A stretch of DNA of 50,886 bases. Source: Nemertoderma westbladi (taxonomy: Eukaryota > Xenacoelomorpha > Nemertodermatida > Nemertodermatidae). Within the stretch, counting starts at the first letter, position 1; each line of letters begins with the position of its first letter. The notes under the pieces were generated by a model. The model worked only from the letters and a program-made list of their open reading frames with translations. It searched no databases and was not told where the DNA came from. The position numbers were made by a program, and so were the translations under genes. The DNA lies in NCBI GenBank assembly GCA_032718475.1, contig JAUCBJ010009160.1, positions 1 through 50,886 on the forward strand. The letters are read 5' to 3'. Positions 1-12,200 of this stretch are shown here, piece after piece.

Positions 1-43
1 CTGAATGTTTTTAAAAGATATTTCTTCCCACCAAGAAAAACAG

Positions 44-280
44 TCAGTTACCATGTAAAAATAACTGGGATATTAGGAAAACTAAAGGCCCTGATTGTTC
101 CACCGCCAATTCTCCGAACTGCGACTCCAACTTATCATATTTCTCGCGGACACTTAAAGTTAACTCACATTCGGATAACACATGCAGTTCGTCTTGCACG
201 TCGTTACTTCTGCAACTGCCAACTCGACTCTCCCATGGCAACCTTTTCCACCTATCCTTCTTAACTCGCAGGTTATGACC
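44..280 (-). pseudogene. C-terminal relic of a non-LTR-type reverse transcriptase polyprotein
   Basis: Read on the minus strand, the frame is open from just after a TAA at 281-283 down to 44. It encodes LRVKKDRWKRLP, then a short Cys/His segment (SCRSNDVQDELHVLSEC), then a charged stretch with VREKYDKL. This order (basic R/K-x-RW-x-x-(I/L)P, then C..D/E-x-E-x-H-x-(L)-x-x-C, then R-x-K-Y) is the usual C-terminal zinc-binding tail of endonuclease/reverse-transcriptase ORFs in animal non-LTR elements. The first cysteine of the expected CxxC pair is absent (VGSC), and the frame is stopped immediately upstream, so it is a degenerate fragment. The RT domain itself is not in the window. The element family cannot be assigned from so short a piece. 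Confidence 0.55.
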
Positions 281-634
281 TTAAAAAACCTTAAAAAACA
301 AAGTTATGTTCACTTCTCGTTTAAAAAAACTATATTTGGAATCACTTCTATAATGTCCTCCCTAAAGCTGTTACCTGTCACATCCCCAAAAATATCCGAT
401 GGCCAAAACTTCATAGGTTTCACCTCCATACTCAGCTTTTATTATAGTAGGCTATTAATATGAAAACTACAGTTTTAAACTTCTTGCTATCCTATCCACA
501 GTACCTACGCTCCTTTTAGGAATCTACTATCCCACTATATAGATACTGTATCTAGCCAGATTCCTGCACATTTCTGTCATATCCAACTGTATATAAGTTT
601 TATTTAAAATTTGATACTGCCGAGATTTCCCCCA

Positions 635-655
635 CCCCCCCCCCCCCCCCCCCCC
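635..655 (+). repeat. Poly-C tract (C21)
   Basis: An uninterrupted run of 21 C, preceded by C5 and a single A, in otherwise AT-rich DNA. Its length may be unreliable because homopolymers are error-prone in sequencing. Confidence 0.9.
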
Positions 656-709
656 TCCTCTTTTTTCGCTTATTTATATCAATGTAACCCAATAGCTTAA
701 GTTTAAACG

Positions 710-754
710 CCCGGTTGCTAGCTATACTAGCACTGCTACAGCTAAGCAACCGGG
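710..754. repeat. Inverted repeat / hairpin
   Basis: CCCGGTTGCT at 710-719 is perfectly complementary to AGCAACCGGG at 745-754. The 10-bp GC-rich stem would close a 25-nt loop that contains further CTAGC/GCTAG words. It is not followed by a T run and is not a recognised RNA. It could be the end of a small mobile element, but no target-site duplication was found. Confidence 0.7.
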
Positions 755-883
755 TGGTCTCATTATTCACCCTACCATTATTCTTTCCAATTACACTGTA
801 TCTTCTGTTTATTGGTGTTGGGGTGCTACATATAAAGCTATTCATATTATTGATTGGTAATAACAATGGACCGGGCCATCCCG

Positions 884-902
884 GATTGATTGATTGATTG
901 AT
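884..902 (+). repeat. GATT simple repeat
   Basis: Tetranucleotide GATT repeated nearly five times. A short microsatellite with no further feature attached. Confidence 0.85.
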
Positions 903-935
903 ATGGGAGGACAACCTAAACCGAGTTAATTCAGC

Positions 936-1027
936 GAATTATCCGGGACCGAATTGTCCGGGACCGAATTATCCTAGGACCGAATTGTCCTAGGACCGAA
1001 TTGTCCGGGACCAAATTGTCCGGTTCC
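936..1027 (+). repeat. 15-16 bp minisatellite, six copies
   Basis: Units start at 936, 951, 966, 982, 998 and 1013. They follow the pattern GAATTGTCC plus GGGACC or TAGGACC. Each unit is close to self-complementary (GGAC..AATT..GTCC), so the block can form alternative hairpins. The last unit has diverged. It ends about 96 bp before the 22-bp array and is unrelated to it in sequence. Confidence 0.85.
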
Positions 1028-1062
1028 TGATAGCAACTTTTTAGTGCTTTTGGTGATTGGTG

Positions 1063-1078
1063 AATGTTCTAGAACATT
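1063..1078. promoter_or_regulatory. Perfect 16-bp palindrome with a TTCTAGAA core
   Basis: AATGTTCTAGAACATT reads the same on both strands. The core TTCnnGAA is the inverted pair of pentamers used by heat-shock factor sites, and the outer part resembles a steroid-receptor half-site pair. It lies 46 bp upstream of the first satellite monomer. Function is not shown; chance occurrence is possible. Confidence 0.3.
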
Positions 1079-2949
1079 AGTAGAGATATTTTTTATGGTA
1101 GCTAGTGTTAGCTGGTAGCTGTTCTTACCCAAGGTCGTGTCTGTCCTTACCCAAGGTCGTGTCTGTCCTTACCCAAGGTCGTGTCTGTCCTTACCCAAGG
1201 TCGTGTCTGTCCTTACCCAAGGTCGTGTATGTCCTTACCCAAGGTCGTGTCTGTCCTCACCCAAGGTCGTGTCTGTCCTTACCCAAGGTCGTGTCTGTCC
1301 TTACCCAAGGTCGTGTCTGTCCTTACCCAAGGTCGTGTCTGTCCTTACCCAAGGTCGTGTCTGTCCTCACCCAAGGTCGTGTCTGTCCTTACCCAAGGTC
1401 GTGTCTGTCCTTACCCAAGGTCGTGTCTGTCCTTACCCAAGGTCGTGTCTGTCCTTACCCAAGGTCGTGTCTGTCCTTACCCAAGGTCGTGTCTGTCCTC
1501 ACCCAAGGTCGTGTCTGTCCTTACCCAAGGTCGTGTCTGTCCTTACCCAAGGTCGTGTCTATCCTTACCCAAGGTCGTGTCTGTCCTCACCCAAGGTCGT
1601 GTCTGTCCTCACCCAAGGTCGTGTCTGTCCTTACCCAAGGTCGTGTCTATCCTTACCCAAGGTCGTGTCTGTCCTCACCCAAGGTCGTGTCTGTCCTTAC
1701 CCAAGGTCGTGTCTGTCCTTACCCAAGGTCGTGTCTGTCCTTACCCAAGGTCGTGTCTGTCCTTACCCAAGGTCGTGTCTGTCCTTACCCAAGGTCGTGT
1801 CTGTCCTTACCCAAGGTCGTGTCTGTCCTTACCCAAGGTCGTGTCTGTCCTTACCCAAGGTCGTGTCTGTCCTTACCCAAGGTCGTGTCTGTCCTCACCC
1901 AAGGTCGTGTCTGTCCTTACCCAAGGTCGTGTCTGTCCTTACCCAAGGTCGTGTCTGTCCTTACCCAAGGTCGTGTCTGTCCTTACCCAAGGTCGTGTCT
2001 GTCCTTACCCAAGGTCGTGTCTGTCCTTACCCAAGGTCGTGTCTGTCCTTACCCAAGGTCGTGTCTGTCCTTACCCAAGGTCGTGTCTGTCCTTACCCAA
2101 GGTCGTGTCTGTCCTTACCCAAGGTCGTGTCTGTCCTTACCCAAGGTCGTGTCTGTCCTTACCCAAGATCGTGTCTGTCCTTACCCAAGATCGTGTCTGT
2201 CCTTACCCAAGGTCGTGTCTGTCCTTACCCAAGGTCGTGTCTGTCCTTACCCAAGGTCGTGTCTGTCCTTACCCAAGGTCGTGTCTGTCCTTACCCAAGG
2301 TCGTGTCTGTCCTTACCCAAGGTCGTGTCTGTCCTTACCCAAGGTCGTGTCTGTCCTTACCCAAGGTCGTGTCTGTCCTTACCCAAGGTCGTGTCTGTCC
2401 TTACCCAAGGTCGTGTCTGTCCTTACCCAAGGTCGTGTCTGTCCTTACCCAAGGTCGTGTCTGTCCTTACCCAAGGTCGTGTCTATCCTTACCCAAGGTC
2501 GTGTCTGTCCTTACCCAAGGTCGTGTCTGTCCTCACCCAAGGTCGTGTCTGTCCTTACCCAAGGTCGTGTCTATCCTTACCCAAGGTCGTGTCTGTCCTT
2601 ACCCAAGGTCGTGTCTGTCCTTACCCAAGGTCGTGTCTGTCCTTACCCAAGGTCGTGTCTGTCCTTACCCAAGGTCGTGTCTGTCCTTACCCAAGGTCGT
2701 GTCTGTCCTTACCCAAGGTCGTGTCTGTCCTCACCCAAGGTCGTGTCTATCCTTACCCAAGGTCGTGTCTATCCTTACCCAAGGTCGTGTCTATCCTTAC
2801 CCAAGGTCGTGTCTATCCTTACCCAAGGTCGTGCCTGTCCTTACCCAAGGTCGTGTCTATCCTTACCCAAGGTCGTGTCTGTCCTTACCCAAGGTCGTGT
2901 CTGTCCTTACCCAAGGTCGTGTCTGTCCTTACCCAAGGTCGTGTCTGTC

Positions 2950-5900
2950 CTTACCCAAGGTCGTGTCTGTCCTTACCCAAGATCGTGTCTGTCCTTACCC
3001 AAGATCGTGTCTGTCCTTACCCAAGGTCGTGTCTGTCCTTACCCAAGGTCGTGTCTGTCCTTACCCAAGGTCGTGTCTGTCCTTACCCAAGGTCGTGTCT
3101 GTCCTTACCCAAGGTCGTGTCTGTCCTTACCCAAGGTCGTGTCTGTCCTTACCCAAGGTCGTGTCTGTACTTACCCAAGGTCGTGTCTGTCCTTACCCAA
3201 GGTCGTGTCTGTCCTTACCCAAGGTCGTGTCTGTCCTTACCCAAGGTCGTGTCTGTCCTTACCCAAGGTCGTGTCTGTCCTTACCCAAGGTCGTGTCTGT
3301 CCTTACCCAAGGTCGTGTCTGTCCTTACCCAAGGTCGTGTCTGTCCTTACCCAAGGTCGTGTCTGTCCTTACCCAAGGTCGTGTCTATCCTTACCCAAGG
3401 TCGTGTCTATCCTTACCCAAGGTCGTGTCTGTCCTTACCCAAGGTCGTGTCTATCCTTACCCAAGGTCGTGTCTATCCTTACCCAAGGTCGTGTCTATCC
3501 TTACCCAAGGTCGTGTCTATCCTTACCCAAGGTCGTGTCTGTCCTTACCCAAGGTCGTGTCTGTCCTTACCCAAGGTCGTGTCTGTCCTTACCCAAGGTC
3601 GTGTCTGTCCTTACCCAAGGTCGTGTCTGTCCTCACCTAAGGTCGTGTCTGTCCTTACCCAAGGTCGTGTCTATCCTTACCCAAGGTCGTGTCTGTCCTT
3701 ACCCAAGGTCGTGTCTGTCCTTACCCAAGGTCGTGTCTGTCCTTACCCAAGGTCGTGTCTGTCCTTACCCAAGGTCGTGTCTGTCCTTACCCAAGGTCGT
3801 GTCTGTCCTTACCCAAGGTCGTGTCTGTCCTTACCCAAGGTCGTGTCTGTCCTTACCCAAGGTCGTGTCTGTCCTTACCCAAGGTCGTGTCTGTCCTTAC
3901 CCAAGGTCGTGTCTGTCCTTACCCAAGGTCGTGTCTGTCCTTACCCAAGGTCGTGTCTGTCCTTACCCAAGGTCGTGTCTGTCCTTACAAAAGGTCGTGT
4001 CTGTCCTTACACAAGGTCGTGTCTGTCCTTACCCAAGGTCGTGTCTGTCCTTACCCAAGGTCGTGTCTGTCCTTACCCAAGGTCGTGTCTATCCTTACCC
4101 AAGGTCGTGTCTGTCCTTACCCAAGTTCGTGTCTATCCTTACCCAAGGTCGTGTATGTCCTTACCCAAGGTCGTGTCTGTCCTTACCCAAGGTCGTGTCT
4201 ATCCTTACCCAAGGTCGTGTCTATCCATACCCAAGGTCGTGTCTATCCTTACCCAAGGTCGTGTCTGTCCTTACCCAAGGTCGTGTCTGTCCTTACCCAA
4301 TGTCGTGTATGTCCTTACCCAAGGTCGTGTCTGTCCTTACCCAAGGTCGTGTCTATCCTTACCCAAGGTCGTGTCTATCCTTACCCAAGGTCGTGTCTAT
4401 CCTTACCCAAGGTCGTGTCTGTCCTTACCGAAGGTCGTGTCTGTCCTTACCCAAGGTCGTGTCTGTCCTTACCCAAGGTCGTGTCTGTCCTTACCCAAGG
4501 TCGTGTCTGTCCTTACCCAAGGTCGTGTCTGTCCTTACCCAAGGTCGTGTCTATCCTCACCTAAGGTTGTGTCTGTCCTTACCCAAGGTCGTGTATGTCC
4601 TTACCCAAGGTCGTGTATGTCCTCACCCAAGGTCGTGTCTGTCCTTACCCAAGGTCGTGTCTGTCCTTACCCAAGGTCGTGTCTGTCCTTACCCAAGGTC
4701 GTGTCTGTCCTTACCCAAGGTCGTGTCTGTCCTTACCCAAGGTCGTGTCTGTCCTTACCCAAGGTCGTGTCTGTCCTTACCCAAGGTCGTGTCTGTCCTT
4801 ACCCAAGGTCGTGTCTGTCCTTACCCAAGGTCGTGTCTGTCCTTACCCAAGGTCGTGTCTGTCCTTACCCAAGGTCGTGTCTGTCCTTACCCAAGGTCGT
4901 GTCTATCCTTACCCAAGGTCGTGTCTATCCTTACCCAAGGTCGTGTCTATCCTTACCCAAGGTCGTGTCTATCCTTACCCAAGGTCGTGTCTGTCCTTAC
5001 CCAAGGTCGTGTCTATCCTTACCCAAGGTCGTGTCTGTCCTTACCCAAGGTCGTGTCTGTCCTTACCCAAGGTCGTGTCTGTCCTTACCCAAGGTCGTGT
5101 CTGTCCTTACCCAAGGTCGTGTCTGTCCTTACCCAAGATCGTGTCTGTCCTTACCCAAGATCGTGTCTGTCCTTACCCAAGGTCGTGTCTGTCCTTACCC
5201 AAGGTCGTGTCTGTCCTTACCCAAGGTCGTGTCTGTCCTTACCCAAGGTCGTGTCTGTCCTTACCCAAGGTCGTGTCTGTCCTTACCCAAGGTCGTGTCT
5301 GTCCTTACCCAAGGTCGTGTCTGTACTTACCCAAGGTCGTGTCTGTCCTTACCCAAGGTCGTGTCTGTCCTTACCCAAGGTCGTGTCTGTCCTTACCCAA
5401 GGTCGTGTCTGTCCTTACCCAAGGTCGTGTCTGTCCTTACCCAAGGTCGTGTCTGTCCTTACCCAAGGTCGTGTCTGTCCTTACCCAAGGTCGTGTCTGT
5501 CCTTACCCAAGGTCGTGTCTGTCCTTACCCAAGGTCGTGTCTATCCTTACCCAAGGTCGTGTCTATCCTTACCCAAGGTCGTGTCTGTCCTTACCCAATG
5601 TCGTGTCTATCCTTACCCAAGGTCGTGTCTATCCTTACCCAAGGTCGTGTCTATCCTTACCCAAGGTCGTGTCTATCCTTACCCAAGGTCGTGTCTGTCC
5701 TTACCCAAGGTCGTGTCTGTCCTTACCCAAGGTCGTGTCTGTCCTTACCCAAGGTCGTGTCTGTCCTTACCCAAGGTCGTGTCTGTCCTCACCTAAGGTC
5801 GTGTCTGTCCTTACCCAAGGTCGTGTCTATCCTTACCCAAGGTCGTGTCTGTCCTTACCCAAGGTCGTGTCTGTCCTTACCCAAGGTCGTGTCTGTCCTT

Positions 5901-6796
5901 ACCCAAGGTCGTGTCTGTCCTTACCCAAGGTCGTGTCTGTCCTTACCCAAGGTCGTGTCTGTCCTTACCCAAGGTCGTGTCTGTCCTTACCCAAGGTCGT
6001 GTCTGTCCTTACCCAAGGTCGTGTCTGTCCTTACCCAAGGTCGTGTCTGTCCTTACCCAAGGTCGTGTCTGTCCTTACCCAAGGTCGTGTCTGTCCTTAC
6101 CCAAGGTCGTGTCTGTCCTTACCCAAGGTCGTGTCTGTCCTTACAAAAGGTCGTGTCTGTCCTTACACAAGGTCGTGTCTGTCCTTACCCAAGGTCGTGT
6201 CTGTCCTTACCCAAGGTCGTGTCTGTCCTTACCCAAGGTCGTGTCTATCCTTACCCAAGGTCGTGTCTGTCCTTACCCAAGTTCGTGTCTATCCTTACCC
6301 AAGGTCGTGTATGTCCTTACCCAAGGTCGTGTCTGTCCTTACCCAAGGTCGTGTCTATCCTTACCCAAGGTCGTGTCTATCCATACCCAAGGTCGTGTCT
6401 ATCCTTACCCAAGGTCGTGTCTGTCCTTACCCAAGGTCGTGTCTGTCCTTACCCAATGTCGTGTATGTCCTTACCCAAGGTCGTGTCTGTCCTTACCCAA
6501 GGTCGTGTCTATCCTTACCCAAGGTCGTGTCTATCCTTACCCAAGGTCGTGTCTATCCTTACCCAAGGTCGTGTCTGTCCTTACCGAAGGTCGTGTCTGT
6601 CCTTACCCAAGGTCGTGTCTGTCCTTACCCAAGGTCGTGTCTGTCCTTACCCAAGGTCGTGTCTGTCCTTACCCAAGGTCGTGTCTGTCCTTACCCAAGG
6701 TCGTGTCTATCCTCACCTAAGGTTGTGTCTGTCCTTACCCAAGGTCGTGTATGTCCTTACCCAAGGTCGTGTATGTCCTCACCCAAGGTCGTGTCT
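2950..6796 (+). repeat. Higher-order duplication, offset 2156 bp (98 monomers)
   Basis: A series of rare monomer variants recurs in the same order 2156 bp later. The paired GATC monomers are near 2980 and 5136, TGTACTT near 3168 and 5324, and CTCACCTAAGG near 3632 and 5788. ACAAAAGG then ACACAAGG begins near 3985 and 6141, CCAAGTTCG near 4122 and 6278, and TCCATACCC near 4225 and 6381. TTACCGAAGG lies near 4427 and 6583, and CACCTAAGGTTG near 4558 and 6714. The two copies are about 1.69 kb each (about 2950-4640 and 5106-6796) and occupy adjacent parts of the array, as expected from unequal exchange. Confidence 0.85.
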
Positions 6797-9243
6797 GTCC
6801 TTACACAAGGTCGTGTCTGTCCTTACCCAAGGTCGTGTCTGTCCTTACCCAAGGTCGTGTCTGTCCTTACCCAAGGTCGTGTCTGTCCTTACCCAAGGTC
6901 GTGTCTGTCCTTACCCAAGGTCGTGTCTGTCCTTACCCAAGGTCGTGTCTGTCCTTACCCAAGGTCGTGTCTGTCCTTACCCAAGGTCGTGTCTGTCCTT
7001 ACCCAAGGTCGTGTCTGTCCTTACCCAAGGTCGTGTCTGTCCTTACCCAAGGTCGTGTCTGTCCTTACCCAAGGTCGTGTCTGTCCTTACCCAAGGTCGT
7101 GTCTGTCCTTACCCAAGGTCGTGTCTATCCTTACCCAAGGTCGTGTCTGTCCTTACCCAAGGTCGTGTCTGTCCTTACCCAAGGTCGTGTCTGTCCTTAC
7201 CCAAGGTCGTGTCTGTCCTTACCCAAGGTCGTGTCTGTCCTTACCCAAGGTCGTGTCTGTCCTTACCCAAGGTCGTGTCTGTCCTTACCCAAGGTCGTGT
7301 CTGTCCTTACCCAAGGTCGTGTCTGTCCTTACCCAAGGTCGTGTCTGTCCTTACCCAAGGTCGTGTCTATCCTTACCCAAGGTCGTGTCTGTCCTTACCC
7401 AAGGTCGTGTCTGTCCTTACCCAAGGTCGTGTCTGTCCTTACCCAAGGTCGTGTCTATCCTTACCCAAGGTCGTGTCTGTCCTTACCCAAGGTCGTGTCT
7501 GTCCTTACCCAAGGTCGTGTCTGTCCTTACCCAAGGTCGTGTCTGTCCTTACCCAAGGTCGTGTCTGTCCTTACCCAAGGTCGTGTCTGTCCTTACCCAA
7601 GGTCGTGTCTGTCCTTACCCAAGGTCGTGTCTATCCTTACCCAAGGTCGTGTCTATCCTTACCCAAGGTCGTGTCTATCCTTACCCAAGGTCGTGTCTAT
7701 CCTTACCCAAGGTCGTGCCTGTCCTTACCCAAGGTCGTGTCTATCCTTACCCAAGGTCGTGTCTGTCCTTACCCAAGGTCGTGTCTGTCCTTACCCAAGG
7801 TCGTGTCTGTCCTTACCCAAGGTCGTGTCTGTCCTTACCCAAGGTCGTGTCTGTCCTTACCCAAGATCGTGTCTGTCCTTACCCAAGATCGTGTCTGTCC
7901 TTACCCAAGGTCGTGTCTGTCCTTACCCAAGGTCGTGTCTGTCCTTACCCAAGGTCGTGTCTGTCCTTACCCAAGGTCGTGTCTGTCCTTACCCAAGGTC
8001 GTGTCTGTCCTTACCCAAGGTCGTGTCTGTCCTTACCCAAGGTCGTGTCTGTCCTTACCCAAGGTCGTGTCTGTCCTTACCCAAGGTCGTGTCTGTCCTT
8101 ACCCAAGGTCGTGTCTGTCCTTACCCAAGGTCGTGTCTGTCCTTACCCAAGGTCGTGTCTGTCCTTACCCAAGGTCGTGTCTGTCCTTACCCAAGGTCGT
8201 GTCTGTCCTTACCCAAGGTCGTGTCTGTCCTTACCCAAGGTCGTGTCTGTCCTTACCCAAGGTCGTGTCTATCCTTACCCAAGGTCGTGTCTATCCTTAC
8301 CCAAGGTCGTGTCTGTCCTTACCCAAGGTCGTGTCTATCCTTACCCAAGGTCGTGTCTGTCCTTACCCAAGGTCGTGTCTGTCCTTACCCAAGGTCGTGT
8401 CTGTCCTTACCCAAGGTCGTGTCTGTCCTTACCCAAGGTCGTGTCTGTCCTTACCCAAGGTCGTGTCTGTCCTTACCCAAGGTCGTGTCTGTCCTTACCC
8501 AAGGTCGTGTCTGTCCTCACCCAAGGTCGTGTCTGTCCTTACCCAAGGTCGTGTCTATCCTTACCCAAGGTCGTGTCTGTCCTTACCCAAGGTCGTGTCT
8601 GTCCTTACCCAAGGTCGTGTCTGTCCTTACCCAAGGTCGTGCCTGTCCTTACCCAAGGTCGTGTCTGTCCTTACCCAAGGTCGTGTCTGTCCTTACCCAA
8701 GGTCGTGTCTATCCTTACCCAAGGTCGTGTCTATCCTTACCCAAGGTCGTGTCTATCCTTACCCAAGGTCGTGTCTATCCTTACCCAAGGTCGTGCCTGT
8801 CCTTACCCAAGGTCGTGTCTATCCTTACCCAAGGTCGTGTCTGTCCTTACCCAAGGTCGTGTCTGTCCTTACCCAAGGTCGTGTCTGTCCTTACCCAAGG
8901 TCGTGTCTGTCCTTACCCAAGGTCGTGCCTGTCCTTACCCAAGATCGTGTCTGTCCTTACCCAAGATCGTGTCTGTCCTTACCCAAGGTCGTGTCTGTCC
9001 TTACCCAAGGTCGTGTCTGTCCTTACCCAAGGTCGTGTCTGTCCTTACCCAAGGTCGTGTCTGTCCTTACCCAAGGTCGTGTCTGTCCTTACCCAAGGTC
9101 GTGTCTGTCCTTACCCAAGGTCGTGTCTGTACTTACCCAAGGTCGTGTCTGTCCTTACCCAAGGTCGTGTCTGTCCTTACCCAAGGTCGTGTCTGTCCTT
9201 ACCCAAGGTCGTGTCTGTCCTTACCCAAGGTCGTGTCTGTCCT

Positions 9244-12200
9244 TAACCAAGGTCGTGTCTGTCCTTACCCAAGGTCGTGTCTGTCCTTACCCAAGGTCGT
9301 GTCTGTCCTTACCCAAGGTCGTGTCTGTCCTTACCCAAGGTCGTGTCTATCCTTACCCAAGGTCGTGTCTATCCTTACCCAAGGTCGTGTCTGTCCTTAC
9401 CCAAGGTCGTGTCTATCCTTACCCAAGGTCGTGTCTATCCTTACCCAAGGTCGTGTCTATCCTTACCCAAGGTCGTGTCTATCCTTACCCAAGGTCGTGT
9501 CTGTCCTTACCCAAGGTCGTGTCTGTCCTTACCCAAGGTCGTGTCTGTCCTTACCCAAGGTCGTGTCTATCCTTACCCAAGGTCGTGTCTATCCTTACCC
9601 AAGGTCGTGTCTATCCTTACCCAAGGTCGTGTCTGTCCTTACCCAAGGTCGTGTCTGTCCTTACCCAAGGTCGTGTCTATCCTTACCCAAGGTCGTGTCT
9701 ATCCTTACCCAAGGTCGTGTCTATCATTACCCAAGGTCGTGTCTGTCCTTACCCAAGGTCGTGTCTGTCCTTACCCAAGGTCGTGTCTGTCCTTACCCAA
9801 GGTCGTGCCTGTCCTTACCCAAGGTCGTGTCTGTCCTTACCCAAGGTCGTGTCTGTCCTTACCCAAGGTCGTGTCTATCCTTACCCAAGGTCGTGTCTAT
9901 CTTTACCCAAGGTCGTGTCTATCCTTACCCAAGGTCGTGTCTATCCTTACCCAAGGTCGTGTCTATCCTTACCCAAGGTCGTGTCTATCCTTACCCAAGG
10001 TCGTGTCTATCCTTACCCAAGGTCGTGTCTATCCTTACCCAAGGTCGTGCCTGTCCTTACCCAAGGTCGTGTCTATCCTTACCCAAGGTCGTGTCTGTCC
10101 TTACCCAAGGTCGTGTCTGTCCTTACCCAAGGTCGTGTCTGTCCTTACCCAAGGTCGTGTCTGTCCTTACCCAAGGTCGTGCCTGTCCTTACCCAAGATC
10201 GTGTCTGTCCTTACCCAAGATCGTGTCTGTCCTTACCCAAGGTCGTGTCTGTCCTTACCCAAGGTCGTGTCTGTCCTTACCCAAGGTCGTGTCTGTCCTT
10301 ACCCAAGGTCGTGTCTGTCCTTACCCAAGGTCGTGTCTGTCCTTACCCAAGGTCGTGTCTGTCCTTACCCAAGGTCGTGTCTGTACTTACCCAAGGTCGT
10401 GTCTGTCCTTACCCAAGGTCGTGTCTGTCCTTACCCAAGGTCGTGTCTGTCCTTACCCAAGGTCGTGTCTGTCCTTACCCAAGGTCGTGTCTGTCCTTAC
10501 CCAAGGTCGTGTCTGTCCTTACCCAAGGTCGTGTCTGTCCTTACCCAAGGTCGTGTCTGTCCTTACCCAAGGTCGTGTCTGTCCTTACCCAAGGTCGTGT
10601 CTATCCTTACCCAAGGTCGTGTCTATCCTTACCCAAGGTCGTGTCTGTCCTTACCCAAGGTCGTGTCTATCCTTACCCAAGGTCGTGTCTATCCTTACCC
10701 AAGGTCGTGTCTATCCTTACCCAAGGTCGTGTCTATCCTTACCCAAGGTCGTGTCTGTCCTTACCCAAGGTCGTGTCTGTCCTTACCCAAGGTCGTGTCT
10801 GTCCTTACCCAAGGTCGTGTCTATCCTTACCCAAGGTCGTGTCTATCCTTACCCAAGGTCGTGTCTATCCTTACCCAAGGTCGTGTCTGTCCTTACCCAA
10901 GGTCGTGTCTGTCCTTACCCAAGGTCGTGTCTATCCTTACCCAAGGTCGTGTCTATCCTTACCCAAGGTCGTGTCTATCATTACCCAAGGTCGTGTCTGT
11001 CCTTACCCAAGGTCGTGTCTGTCCTTACCCAAGGTCGTGTCTGTCCTTACCCAAGGTCGTGCCTGTCCTTACCCAAGGTCGTGTCTGTCCTTACCCAAGG
11101 TCGTGTCTGTCCTTACCCAAGGTCGTGTCTATCCTTACCCAAGGTCGTGTCTATCTTTACCCAAGGTCGTGTCTATCCTTACCCAAGGTCGTGTCTATCC
11201 TTACCCAAGGTCGTGTCTATCCTTACCCAAGGTCGTGTCTGTCCTTACCCAAGGTCGTGTCTGTCCTTACCCAAGGTCGTGTCTGTCCTTACCCAAGGTC
11301 GTGCCTGTCCTTACCCAAGGTCGTGTCTATCCTTACCCAAGGTCGTGTCTGTCCTTACCCAAGGTCGTGTCTGTCCTTACCCAAGGTCGTGTCTGTCCTT
11401 ACCCAAGGTCGTGTCTATCCTTACCCAAGGTCGTGTCTGTCCTTACCCAAGGTCGTGTCTGTCCTTACCCAAGGTCGTGTCTGTCCTTACCCAAGGTCGT
11501 GTCTGTCCTTACCCAAGGTCGTGTCTGTCCTTACCCAAGGTCGTGTCTGTCCTTACCCAAGGTCGTGTCTGTCCTTACCCAAGGTCGTGTCTGTCCTTAC
11601 CCAAGGTCGTGTCTGTCCTTACCCAAGGTCGTGTCTATCCTTACCCAAGGTCGTGTCTGTCCTTACCCAAGGTCGTGTCTGTCCTTACCCAAGGTCGTGT
11701 CTGTCCTTACCCAAGGTCGTGTCTGTCCTTACCCAAGGTCGTGCCTGTCCTTACCCAAGATCGTGTCTGTCCTTACCCAAGATCGTGTCTGTCCTTACCC
11801 AAGGTCGTGTCTGTCCTTACCCAAGGTCGTGTCTGTCCTTACCCAAGGTCGTGTCTGTCCTTACCCAAGGTCGTGTCTGTCCTTACCCAAGGTCGTGTCT
11901 GTCCTTACCCAAGGTCGTGTCTGTCCTTACCCAAGGTCGTGTCTGTACTTACCCAAGGTCGTGTCTGTCCTTACCCAAGGTCGTGTCTGTCCTTACCCAA
12001 GGTCGTGTCTGTCCTTACCCAAGGTCGTGTCTGTCCTTACCCAAGGTCGTGTCTGTCCTTAACCAAGGTCGTGTCTGTCCTTACCCAAGGTCGTGTCTGT
12101 CCTTACCCAAGGTCGTGTCTGTCCTTACCCAAGGTCGTGTCTGTCCTTACCCAAGGTCGTGTCTATCCTTACCCAAGGTCGTGTCTATCCTTACCCAAGG

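Larger units (their letters stand above)
281..1123. other. Non-coding left flank of the satellite array
   Basis: AT-rich sequence with no convincing gene. ORFs here are short, lack codon structure and overlap on both strands. It holds a poly-C tract, a hairpin, a GATT simple repeat, a 15-16 bp minisatellite and a 16-bp palindrome, each listed separately. The last 25 bases before the array contain three TAGCT words but no recognisable gene or element end. Confidence 0.6.

Noticed and set aside
600-914. 104-codon ORF with a poly-Gly run
   Set aside because: The glycine run comes from the C21 homopolymer; the rest has no coding character.
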